From assembly GCA_016649455.1 (NCBI GenBank), contig JAENXO010000009.1:1-18794 (forward strand): a stretch of 18,794 nt of DNA. The letters run 5' to 3'. Position numbers and translations under genes: made by a program. The notes beneath the pieces were generated by a model. The model ran no database searches, was not told the DNA's origin, and saw only the letters and a list, made by a program, of their open reading frames with translations. Each line of letters starts with the position of its first letter. The first letter of the stretch is position 1. Source of the DNA: Gemmatimonadota bacterium. GTDB lineage: Bacteria > Gemmatimonadota > Gemmatimonadetes > Palauibacterales > Palauibacteraceae. Of the stretch, positions 7,909 through 14,966 are shown piece by piece.

Positions 7909-8991
7909 CTACTTCCGCCGGTACCTGTCGAACACGTTGATCACGGGCCGGGCGTTGCAGTCCGCATCGAAGTAGTCTCGATCGCAGGCGCTGGCCGGTT
8001 CCCACCAGAAGATCCCCTTCACCCTGCGGTCTGAGATCCCGAGCAGGGTCTCGTTCACCGCCTCGAGAAACGCCTTCCGGGGTCCGCCGGGTGCGTCGAC
8101 GGAGTAGGGGGGCGGTCTCCCTTCTTCCTCGTACACGTACGGCCGGTAGCCCGCCTCCACGAGGATCACGTCCTTGTCCGGGTAGTTTTCCAGCGTGGCC
8201 ATGAAGTTGTCACGCAGTTCCAGCAGGGTTCCGTGCCACCAGGGATAGTACGAGTATCCAATGATGTCGTAGGGGATGCCGTACTCGTTGAACCGGTCGT
8301 AGAACGCCTTCGCCCCGTCCGTATCGGCCCCGTTGTCGTAGTGCAGCATGATCAGCGGCATTGGATCGACGCCCCGGCCGTCACCGATGCCGTCGAGTCC
8401 GGCCTGAAACAGCCTGGCGAAGTTATCCCAGTTGTCGGGGAGCTTTCCGAGCGGCCACATCATCCCGTTCCGAACCTCGTTGCCGATCTGGACCATGTCG
8501 GGCATGACCCCTGCTTCACGGAACGCGCGAATCGTATAGCTCGTCCATTCGCGCACTGAGTCGGCCAGTATCTCGATGTCGGTGGTGTCCCAGGCGGCAG
8601 GGATCGGCTGCTTCTGCGGGTCGGCCCAGCCGTCCGCGTAGTGGTAGTCGAGCAGGAACCTGAACCCTCGTTCTTGCGCCGCCTGCGCGAGGGCGATCGT
8701 GTACTCGAGGTCGTTCGGCAGCTCGGTCGGAGTGTGGAACAGGCGGAGGCGGATCCAGTCGTAGCCGTGGTCCCGGAAGATGTCGAGCCCCGGCTTCACG
8801 ACCCCGCCGTCCTTGAACTGGATGCCCCTGTCCTCTGCCGACTTCAAGAATGAGAGGTCGGCTCCGACGGCGTAGACGATCTCAGCGTTGGCCCCGGGGT
8901 CGGGATTCTGCGGCTCCTGCGCCGCGAGGTCGCCGCCCACCAGAAGGAGAGCGACGCCGCACATCAGCGCGCGTCGGACGTTTTGACGCAC
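7909..8991 (-). CDS. GH53 arabinogalactan endo-beta-1,4-galactanase, secreted
   Basis: This endo-galactanase of 360 residues from the GTG at 8991 would cut beta-1,4-galactan side chains of pectin or arabinogalactan. A Sec signal peptide (MRQNVRR, then MCGVALLLVGGDLAAQ) makes it secreted or periplasmic. GH53 motifs run in order: GADLSFLK (43-50), IRLRLFHTP (80-88), LDYHYADGWADPQKQPIPAAW (114-134), the acid/base Glu172 in QIGNEVRNG, and the nucleophile Glu279 in ILVEAGYRPY. Length matches a single-domain member. The GTG has a GGAG nine or so bases upstream. The frame continues further upstream through the small DUF2892 gene but without signal-peptide character, and an internal ATG at 8964 would truncate the signal. 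It lies 23 bases after the DUF2892 stop and probably shares its transcript. Confidence 0.93.
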   Translation of the reverse strand: MRQNVRRALMCGVALLLVGGDLAAQEPQNPDPGANAEIVYAVGADLSFLKSAEDRGIQFKDGGVVKPGLDIFRDHGYDWIRLRLFHTPTELPNDLEYTIALAQAAQERGFRFLLDYHYADGWADPQKQPIPAAWDTTDIEILADSVREWTSYTIRAFREAGVMPDMVQIGNEVRNGMMWPLGKLPDNWDNFARLFQAGLDGIGDGRGVDPMPLIMLHYDNGADTDGAKAFYDRFNEYGIPYDIIGYSYYPWWHGTLLELRDNFMATLENYPDKDVILVEAGYRPYVYEEEGRPPPYSVDAPGGPRKAFLEAVNETLLGISDRRVKGIFWWEPASACDRDYFDADCNARPVINVFDRYRRK

Positions 8992-9014
8992 GAGAGCTGC
9001 TCCGGCCAGGCGGT

Positions 9015-9224
9015 CTAGTCGGTGGACTTCTTGCAGGTCGAGAATCCGAACGGCAGGTAGCCAGGACACGTTCCCACGAAACTGCTGACGACGAACGCCA
9101 CGGCGCCGATCCCGAGGACGATAGCGAGAATCCCGGTGATCTTCCCGGTGAAGATGAACCAGCCGATGGCCAGTGCGATGAGAACTCGAACGACGCGATC
9201 CAGCGTACCCATGTTCTTCTTCAT
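9015..9224 (-). CDS. DUF2892 small inner-membrane protein
   Basis: This 69-residue protein matches the DUF2892 pattern: the MKKNMGTLDRVVRVLIA opening, two hydrophobic helices (about residues 12-26 and 31-51), then a cytosolic-type tail with CPGYLPFGFSTC. The paired cysteines (53 and 64) before the end are a usual feature of the family, which is found alone or fused to rhodanese domains; its biochemical role is not established. The start is firm: GGAGG (9235-9231) sits seven bases before the ATG at 9224. It lies between the gluzincin lipoprotein gene and the galactanase gene on the same strand and has no evident functional tie to either. Confidence 0.9.
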   Translation of the reverse strand: MKKNMGTLDRVVRVLIALAIGWFIFTGKITGILAIVLGIGAVAFVVSSFVGTCPGYLPFGFSTCKKSTD

Positions 9225-9336
9225 TGGATGCCTCCGGATTGCAGAAGAGCGTACTGCTTGCGGACAGACCTAATGTCGCACGAAGTGAAGCCGGCGGGCA
9301 AATCCAGGCGCTCCTCCCGCGAGATGCTTCTCGATT

Positions 9337-11334
9337 CTATGATGCGCCGTCGCTCGCTTCCCTTACCCAGCTTTCCCAGTCGGCGAGAAACCCGGACTCC
9401 GTCGTCTCGAGAAGCGACAGAAGCTCATCCTGCGTTGTCACCTCGAGCGCGGCCGTCAGCGTGTCACGGCCCCAGTGGGCGTCGATGAACTCGACCATGG
9501 AGCCTGCCACGCCATACCGGTAGGGTCCCGACCAGGCGTCCATCAGGCGACCCGGGACCTCACCGGAGCTGACGGCTTCAGCCGCCCGGCCCGCGTGCGA
9601 GGTCTCGAGCTGACCGGAGACGTACGTCGCGAGTCCCTCGGAGAACCACCCGATCTCCTCGAGCAGACCGATGTCCTCCGACGGGTTGTCCTGCCCGTGA
9701 TAGACGTGCACCGCCTCGTGCGCCACCAGCATTCGTCTGTGCAGCTCATCGTCCGGATCGTGTTCGCATGCTTCCGCTTCCCAGACGCCAGGGGAGAGGA
9801 GGTATAACGAGTGGTCGTCCGCCGCACCGACCATCCAGCAGGCAGTCTCCGGGATGCCCCAGGCCTCGCGGAGGGCCTGGGTGAAATCCTCCCGGTGCGG
9901 GAAGATTCTTACTGTCGCGGTGCCCGGGAACCGGCCGAATTTCTCCCCGATTCGTTCCTCGGCCCAGTCGAGGTCGGCCCGGATGGCCTCGACGACAGCA
10001 GGCGGAACTCCTCCCGCCTCGATTTCGAATGCGTGCGAGCTCGATTGCGCGGCGGTAGGAATCGGAGCGCTGAGGTTCGGTTCACCTGAGTGTCGCCACG
10101 TGTCGATTGGCTCCGCTGCGCTCGCCTGCGGGAGGGGTTCAGCCGGCGCGGATTTGTAGGCCGCGTCGATGTACGCCGTCAGGTTCGTTACGCCCAGTTC
10201 GTCGAACTGGGCCTGGAGCTGTTCCGGTGTGTACAACAGCGGGAGCCGCCGGGCGAGCTCCGCCTTGAACCCGGGCGAATACAGCTCTCCGTGAATCGCC
10301 GACTTGTGGAGCTCCTCGAGCGGGGCGAGGAAGATCACGGCGTCGTTCGCGTCGAGCATCGTCTGCCCGGGAGCCGCGAAGAGCATGTGATTGCCCTCGT
10401 ACGGAGCCTCGCCGAACACGTTGCGTTTCAGCTGAAACGCCACCGGTTCGTTTCCGTTCGCCGCGAACGCGGCATCCCACAGTCCGTCGGCCACACGACC
10501 CCAGGAGTACCGCACGCGCTCCATTCCCTCGGCAGTCTGCCGGTCGTCGGAGCCAGGCTCGACTTCCTGCTCGATGTTCAGGATCACGCTGTGAAACCGG
10601 ATGGAGGACGATCTTCCGGGATGTCTCAGGTGGAAGAAGGTCCCGGCGTTGAGGAAAGGCCGGCCTTCCGAGTCGCGGATGTTCTTGTAAGCGTGACGCG
10701 TATTGGTGAGGTAGATGCCTCGATCGCCCGACTCGAACCCGTCCAGGCGACCAAGGATCGTCCGGTACTGCGTGTAGTCGGCGCCGACCAGCGTCTGCCG
10801 GAACCGGTCGACATCCCCGGCGACCTCGATCGCCGGCCAGTAGGAGGCCGCGTTTACACCTACGACCGCGAACCGATCCTGCTCCGGCAGGGACCTGTTG
10901 ACTTCGTAAATGTCGTGCATGAGGTCGAAGTAGGTCTGATAGGACCATCCTTCGCCGCTGAAGTCGTTCTGAAAAGCCGGGTAGAGGAGGCCCAGATCCT
11001 CGGGCTCGGTAGCGAAGTAGGCGTCCAGCGCTGCCTGCTGCGAGATCGGGACCGCCTCGAGGAAGATGTATTTCACCTTCTGCTGGAACTCCGGTGTCCG
11101 GACGAGCGCCCTGTAGAACTCAAACGGCTCCGCGGCCGTGTGAAGAGCGTCGTCGAACAGGAGAAGATCGTGCTCGTCCAGCCGTTCGAGCACGAACTGG
11201 ACCGGTCCCTGTCCCTCGCGCTCCAGAGCATCGAGGTGAGTCTTGAGCCGGTCGTCGGGAGAGAGCCGGTCCGCGCAGCCGGCGAGGGCCGGTCCGACGA
11301 GGAGTGCCAGGAGTGCCGTCAGGTATCTTCTCAT
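9337..11334 (-). CDS. Two-domain lipoprotein: Ere/ChaN-like domain plus gluzincin peptidase-MA domain
   Basis: This 665-residue envelope lipoprotein (lipobox ALAGC, Cys20) has two parts. The C-terminal part (about 435-665) is a gluzincin metallopeptidase-like domain: H539-E-A-V-H543 followed by Glu566 in WFSEGLATY, then YRYGVAGSMVEFID and a final W-x-x-W segment, as in the peptidase MA families. All zinc ligands are present. The N-terminal part (about 30-395) resembles erythromycin-esterase/ChaN-type folds: DLLLFDDALHTAAEPFEFY lies where those enzymes have a GE-x-x-H motif, with Asp62 in place of Glu and His65 kept. KYIFLEAVP, RFAVVGVNA and NTRHAYKNIR also fit. That assignment is inference. 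A Ser/Ala/Pro-rich linker (395-435) joins the parts. The ATG at 11334 gives a perfect lipoprotein signal; the Shine-Dalgarno (GAAGAG) is mediocre. Substrate unknown. Confidence 0.8.
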   Translation of the reverse strand: MRRYLTALLALLVGPALAGCADRLSPDDRLKTHLDALEREGQGPVQFVLERLDEHDLLLFDDALHTAAEPFEFYRALVRTPEFQQKVKYIFLEAVPISQQAALDAYFATEPEDLGLLYPAFQNDFSGEGWSYQTYFDLMHDIYEVNRSLPEQDRFAVVGVNAASYWPAIEVAGDVDRFRQTLVGADYTQYRTILGRLDGFESGDRGIYLTNTRHAYKNIRDSEGRPFLNAGTFFHLRHPGRSSSIRFHSVILNIEQEVEPGSDDRQTAEGMERVRYSWGRVADGLWDAAFAANGNEPVAFQLKRNVFGEAPYEGNHMLFAAPGQTMLDANDAVIFLAPLEELHKSAIHGELYSPGFKAELARRLPLLYTPEQLQAQFDELGVTNLTAYIDAAYKSAPAEPLPQASAAEPIDTWRHSGEPNLSAPIPTAAQSSSHAFEIEAGGVPPAVVEAIRADLDWAEERIGEKFGRFPGTATVRIFPHREDFTQALREAWGIPETACWMVGAADDHSLYLLSPGVWEAEACEHDPDDELHRRMLVAHEAVHVYHGQDNPSEDIGLLEEIGWFSEGLATYVSGQLETSHAGRAAEAVSSGEVPGRLMDAWSGPYRYGVAGSMVEFIDAHWGRDTLTAALEVTTQDELLSLLETTESGFLADWESWVREASDGAS

Positions 11335-11494
11335 CGCTCTTCGCTCAGGGTCGTTTCGTCCTGCCTGCAAGAAGGCGTTCGTCTCCCAGCCCATACGGAT
11401 GAGAGCGAGGATAGGATTCCGTCTTCCTGCACCCTCACCAACCGCTCCCCGGTGGAACTCCTGCCGGTGGCGAGCGGGCGATCCGCCGGCTAGC

Positions 11495-11508
11495 GTTCGG
11501 GCCCGAAC
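11495..11508. promoter_or_regulatory. Perfect 14-bp palindrome, possible operator upstream of pip
   Basis: GTTCGGGCCCGAAC is a perfect inverted repeat ending 38 bases before the TTG start of the proline iminopeptidase gene. It lies in the 212-base gap between that gene and the divergent gluzincin lipoprotein. Position and symmetry suggest a regulator site, but chance is possible in GC-rich DNA. Confidence 0.3.
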
Positions 11509-11546
11509 CGTCGGATCGGCAAGAGCGACAGACGAGGGAACAGACC

Positions 11547-12509
11547 TTGGCCAACGAACACTTCTACCCGGAAATCGAGCCGTACCGGACCGGTCAACTG
11601 CTGGTCGATGACCTGCACTCTCTCTACTACGAGGAGTGCGGCACGCCGGACAGCCTGCCGATGCTGTTCGTCCATGGTGGCCCCGGCGCCGGCTGCAGCA
11701 CAACCGACCGGCGCTTCTTCGCCCCGGATCGATTCCGCACGGTGCTGTTCGACCAGCGCGGCTGCGGTCGGTCCACGCCGGCGGGCGAGCTGAAGGACAA
11801 CACTCCGGACCACCTGGTGGCCGACATTGAGCAGCTCCGGGAAGAGCTGGGGATCGACACCTGGCACGTGTTCGGCGGCTCCTGGGGCAGCTCGCTGGCA
11901 ATGCACTACACCGAGCAGCATCCGGCCCGGGTCCGAAGCCTGGTGCTGCGTGGCATCTGGATGCTGCGGGACGAAGAGATCCGCTGGTGGTTGTACGAGA
12001 TGGGCAAGATCCAGCCCGAGCTGTGGAGACAGTTCGTCGAGCCGATCCCGGAGGCCGAACGGGACGACCTGCTTGAGGCGTTCTGGAAGCGACTCGACGG
12101 TGAAGACCGGGAGGCCGGCCTGACGGCGGCCAGGGCCTGGTCGATCTACGAGGGGTCCTGCTGCACCCTCCTGCCCAACCCGGAATTCAGCGACATCTTC
12201 GGTGAGCCGGAGGTGGCCTGGAACCTGGCCCGCCTGGAGGCCCACTACTTCCGGAACGTCCGTTTTCAGCCGGACACCCTGCTCTTGGACCGGGTCCATC
12301 GCCTGCGCTCGATCCCGGCCTTCGCGGTGCACGGCCGCTACGACCTGGTCTGCCCGGTGAAGAACCTCGACGACCTGTGTCATGCCTGGCCCGAGCTGGA
12401 TGCGGTGATCGTTCCGGATTCCGGCCACTCGTCCCACGAACCGGGCATCACCCGGGAACTGGTGGCCGCCACCACCAGGATCGCGGAGACCGGATCGCCC
12501 GTGCGCTGA
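11547..12509 (+). CDS. pip: Proline iminopeptidase (S33 alpha/beta hydrolase)
   Basis: This cytosolic serine exopeptidase of 320 residues removes N-terminal proline from peptides. There is no signal peptide. The TTG start at 11547 has GAGGGA seven bases upstream, and the opening (NEHFYPEIEPYRTGQL) is typical of the family. The oxyanion loop HGGPGAG (43-49) and DQRGCGRS (69-76) are followed by the nucleophile elbow GGSWGSS with Ser112, the catalytic Asp266 in GRYDLVCP and His294 in DSGHSSHEPG. The cap region contains LVLRGIWMLR and WWLYEMG with PELWRQF, as in the Xanthomonas-type enzyme, whose length also matches. It precedes the formate dehydrogenase genes by 139 bases and seems functionally separate. 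Tripeptide-releasing tricorn-factor-like activity is a less likely alternative. Confidence 0.95.
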   Translation: MANEHFYPEIEPYRTGQLLVDDLHSLYYEECGTPDSLPMLFVHGGPGAGCSTTDRRFFAPDRFRTVLFDQRGCGRSTPAGELKDNTPDHLVADIEQLREELGIDTWHVFGGSWGSSLAMHYTEQHPARVRSLVLRGIWMLRDEEIRWWLYEMGKIQPELWRQFVEPIPEAERDDLLEAFWKRLDGEDREAGLTAARAWSIYEGSCCTLLPNPEFSDIFGEPEVAWNLARLEAHYFRNVRFQPDTLLLDRVHRLRSIPAFAVHGRYDLVCPVKNLDDLCHAWPELDAVIVPDSGHSSHEPGITRELVAATTRIAETGSPVR

Positions 12510-12648
12510 ACGGCCTGACGAAGACCTTCGCACTCCTTGCGTTCCCCGGCGCGCTCCCGCTCTTCAAGCGCCGCATTGCCTAGTGGGCTCGCCCGCGACT
12601 CACTAGACTCTTGGGTCCACTGGCACGCAGCAAACCCGGAGTCGCGGC

Positions 12649-13104
12649 ATGGCAACGACGAACCTGGGCCCAGTCCTGAGCGCCTTCGAGCGAAGGCCGG
12701 AGTCGCTCATCCCCCTGTTGCAGTCGGTGCAGGAGAGCCTCGGCTACCTGCCGCCCGACGTGCTGGGGACGGTCGCCCGCCATGCGCGCGTGCCGCGCAG
12801 CCGGGTGTACGGCGTCGCCTCCTTCTACTCGCAGTTCCGCTTCAATCCGGTCGGCCGTCACCGCGTTGCGGTCTGCCGCGGCACGGCGTGCCACGTCGGC
12901 GGCGCGCGGTTCATACTGGAGCAGCTGGAGCGGACGCTGGAAATCCTGGAGGGACAGACCACCGAGGACATGGAGTACTCGCTGGAAACGGTGGCCTGCA
13001 TCGGCTGCTGCGGTCTCGCGCCGTGTATCAGCGTGAACGACGAGGTCTCCGCGAAGCTCACGCCGATGAAGGTGCGCAAGCAGTTCAAGAAGGCGCGGAA
13101 ATGA
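12649..13104 (+). CDS. fdsG: NAD-linked formate dehydrogenase, gamma subunit (NuoE-like, 2Fe-2S)
   Basis: This 151-residue NuoE/24-kDa-type subunit carries one [2Fe-2S] cluster and helps shuttle electrons near the flavin site of the soluble complex. The thioredoxin-like ferredoxin ligands are C76-x4-C81 (CRGTAC) and C117-x3-C121 (CIGCC followed by GLAPC). The N-terminal helical part includes LLQSVQESLGYLPPDVL and VYGVASFYSQF, as usual for NuoE and HoxE/HydC relatives. The ATG at 12649 has GGAG seven bases upstream. Its TGA overlaps the ATG of the next gene (ATGA), so the two should be translationally coupled. The order NuoE-like, NuoF-like, alpha matches fdsGBA operons. The same subunit type occurs in bifurcating hydrogenases (HydC), but here the catalytic partner is formate dehydrogenase-like. 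Confidence 0.9.
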   Translation: MATTNLGPVLSAFERRPESLIPLLQSVQESLGYLPPDVLGTVARHARVPRSRVYGVASFYSQFRFNPVGRHRVAVCRGTACHVGGARFILEQLERTLEILEGQTTEDMEYSLETVACIGCCGLAPCISVNDEVSAKLTPMKVRKQFKKARK

Positions 13105-14966
13105 CGGCGGGTTTCGACCAGCTGCGGCAGGCGGCAGAAGAGCAGTGGGAGAGTCTCACCGCCAGCGACACCCCCGTCATCACCGTCGGCACCGCGACCT
13201 GCGGCCGCTCCGCCGGCGCACTCGACACGCTTGACGTCCTGCGCGGAGAGCTGGCCGGGCGCGACCTCGAGTGCCGCTTCGTCGAGGTAGGCTGCCTCGG
13301 CCCCTGCTACGCGGAGCCGCTGGTCACGGTCTCCCTGCCCGGGGCGGCGACGGTCTGCTTCGAATCGGTCAACATCAAGGCTGCGCGGAAGATCGCGGCG
13401 TACGTCGCGGGCGGAGAGCTTCCCGAGGAGCTCGCGTTCGCCACGATCGGTCCCGACTCGATCCCGGGCATTCCGGACCTGATGGACACGCCCGTGATGA
13501 AGGGGCAGGTTCGCAGGGTTCTCCGGAACTGCGGCGTCATTGATCCCGGCGATATCCGGCACAGCCTCGCACGGGGTGCGTACAGTGGGCTGCAGCGGGC
13601 GCTCGAGCTCGATCGCGACGCGCGGATCGAGGAGCTCGATCGATCGGGCCTGCGCGGCCGCGGCGGCGCGGGGTTCCCCGTGTCGCGGAAGTGGAAGTTC
13701 TGCATCGACGCGCCGGGCGACACCCGGTACATCATCTGCAACGCCGACGAGGGCGATCCGGGCGCGTTCATGAACCGCTCGTTGCTCGAAGGCGATCCGC
13801 ACGCACTGTTGGAGGGGATGATCATCGCCGGCCTCACCATCGGGGCCGCCGAGGGATTCATCTACTGCCGCGCGGAGTACCCGCTGGCGCTGGGGCGACT
13901 CGCGGTCGCCATCGAGCAGGCGGAGCAGGCCGGCTTCCTCGGCCCCGACGCGCTGGGGCCCGGCCGCCCCTTCCGAATCAAGGTCAAGGAGGGCGCGGGC
14001 GCGTTCGTGTGCGGCGAGGAAACCGCGCTGATCGCCTCCCTGGAGGGGCACCGCGGCATGCCTCGCCCCCGCCCGCCTTTCCCCGCGGTCAGCGGGCTGT
14101 GGGGCTGTCCGACCGTGATCAACAACGTGGAGACCCTCGCGTCGGTCGCGCTCATCTTCCAGCACGGCGCCGCCTGGTATGCCGAGTACGGGACCGAGAG
14201 GAGCAAGGGCACCAAGACCTTCGCCCTGGTCGGCAACGTGAAGCGGCCCGGGCTCGTCGAGGTTCCGCTCGGCACGACGCTGCGGGAGATGATCTTCGAC
14301 ATCGGCGGCGGAGTCTCGAGTGGCCACCGGTTCAAGGCAGTTCAGACCGGAGGTCCCTCCGGAGGCTGCCTGCCCGAGGACAAGCTCGACATCCCGGTGG
14401 ACTACGAGTCCCTCCAGGAGGCCGGAACGATCATGGGGTCCGGCGGCATCGTCGTGATGGACGAACGGACCTGCATGGTCGACTTCGCGCGCTTCTTCCT
14501 CGACTTCGCCGCGGACGAGTCCTGCGGCAAGTGCGGCCCGTGCCGGCTCGGCACCCGGCAGCTGCTGCGGATCCTTGAGGACATCACCCAGGGCAAGGGA
14601 AGCCCGTCCGACCTGGAGCTGCTCGAGGGGCTGAGCCACAACGTCATGCGGGGATCGCTCTGCGGGCTCGGTGCGACCGCGCCGAATCCGGTGCTCACCA
14701 CGCTCCGCTACTTCCGCGACGAGTACGTGGCCCACATCGAGGGGCGGACCTGCCCGGCGCTGGCCTGCCGCGACTACATCGCCTTCGAGATCGACGGGGA
14801 GAACTGCACCGGCTGTACCGCCTGCGCACTGCTCTGCCCGGTGGACGGCATCGCCGGCGCCAAGGAGGAACTCCACGCGATCAACGCGGCCGTCTGCATC
14901 AAGTGCGGCGTGTGCAGCGACACCTGCACCTTCGATGCAGTGCAAACCGTGGGCGTCAGCCCGTGA
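13101..14966 (+). CDS. fdsB: NAD-linked formate dehydrogenase, beta subunit (NuoF/HydB-like, FMN, multi Fe-S)
   Basis: This 621-residue diaphorase subunit binds FMN and NAD(H) and exchanges electrons with the alpha subunit. Domains in order are: an N-terminal thioredoxin-like [2Fe-2S] region (Cys34, Cys65 and Cys69, in TATCGR and VGCLGPC); the NuoF core with GRGGAGFPVSRKW (187-198 region), NADEGDPG (214-221) and GAGAFVCGEETAL; the SLBB/4Fe-4S part with C475-x2-C478-x2-C481 and C521; and a C-terminal two-cluster ferredoxin (C569/572/575/579 and C599/602/605/609). This layout is that of HydB/HndC and of HylB-type formate dehydrogenase partners rather than of plain NuoF. The ATG at 13101 overlaps the fdsG stop, and its TGA overlaps the GTG of the alpha gene. 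Whether it transfers electrons to NAD only or also bifurcates with ferredoxin cannot be decided here. Confidence 0.92.
   Translation: MTAGFDQLRQAAEEQWESLTASDTPVITVGTATCGRSAGALDTLDVLRGELAGRDLECRFVEVGCLGPCYAEPLVTVSLPGAATVCFESVNIKAARKIAAYVAGGELPEELAFATIGPDSIPGIPDLMDTPVMKGQVRRVLRNCGVIDPGDIRHSLARGAYSGLQRALELDRDARIEELDRSGLRGRGGAGFPVSRKWKFCIDAPGDTRYIICNADEGDPGAFMNRSLLEGDPHALLEGMIIAGLTIGAAEGFIYCRAEYPLALGRLAVAIEQAEQAGFLGPDALGPGRPFRIKVKEGAGAFVCGEETALIASLEGHRGMPRPRPPFPAVSGLWGCPTVINNVETLASVALIFQHGAAWYAEYGTERSKGTKTFALVGNVKRPGLVEVPLGTTLREMIFDIGGGVSSGHRFKAVQTGGPSGGCLPEDKLDIPVDYESLQEAGTIMGSGGIVVMDERTCMVDFARFFLDFAADESCGKCGPCRLGTRQLLRILEDITQGKGSPSDLELLEGLSHNVMRGSLCGLGATAPNPVLTTLRYFRDEYVAHIEGRTCPALACRDYIAFEIDGENCTGCTACALLCPVDGIAGAKEELHAINAAVCIKCGVCSDTCTFDAVQTVGVSP

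Noticed and set aside
10090..11493. Plus-strand open frame of about 467 codons opposite the gluzincin lipoprotein
   Set aside because: It has no recognisable domain and mirrors the opposite coding strand; the minus strand has HEXXH, a lipobox and normal composition.
12580..12606. Inverted repeat CTAGTG/CACTAG before the formate dehydrogenase genes
   Set aside because: It has only six-base arms with a 15-base spacer and no promoter-like spacing around it, so it is too weak to call.
12858..14945. Minus-strand open frame of about 695 codons opposite the formate dehydrogenase beta subunit
   Set aside because: It is a composition artefact; the plus strand encodes all NuoF and ferredoxin motifs without interruption.
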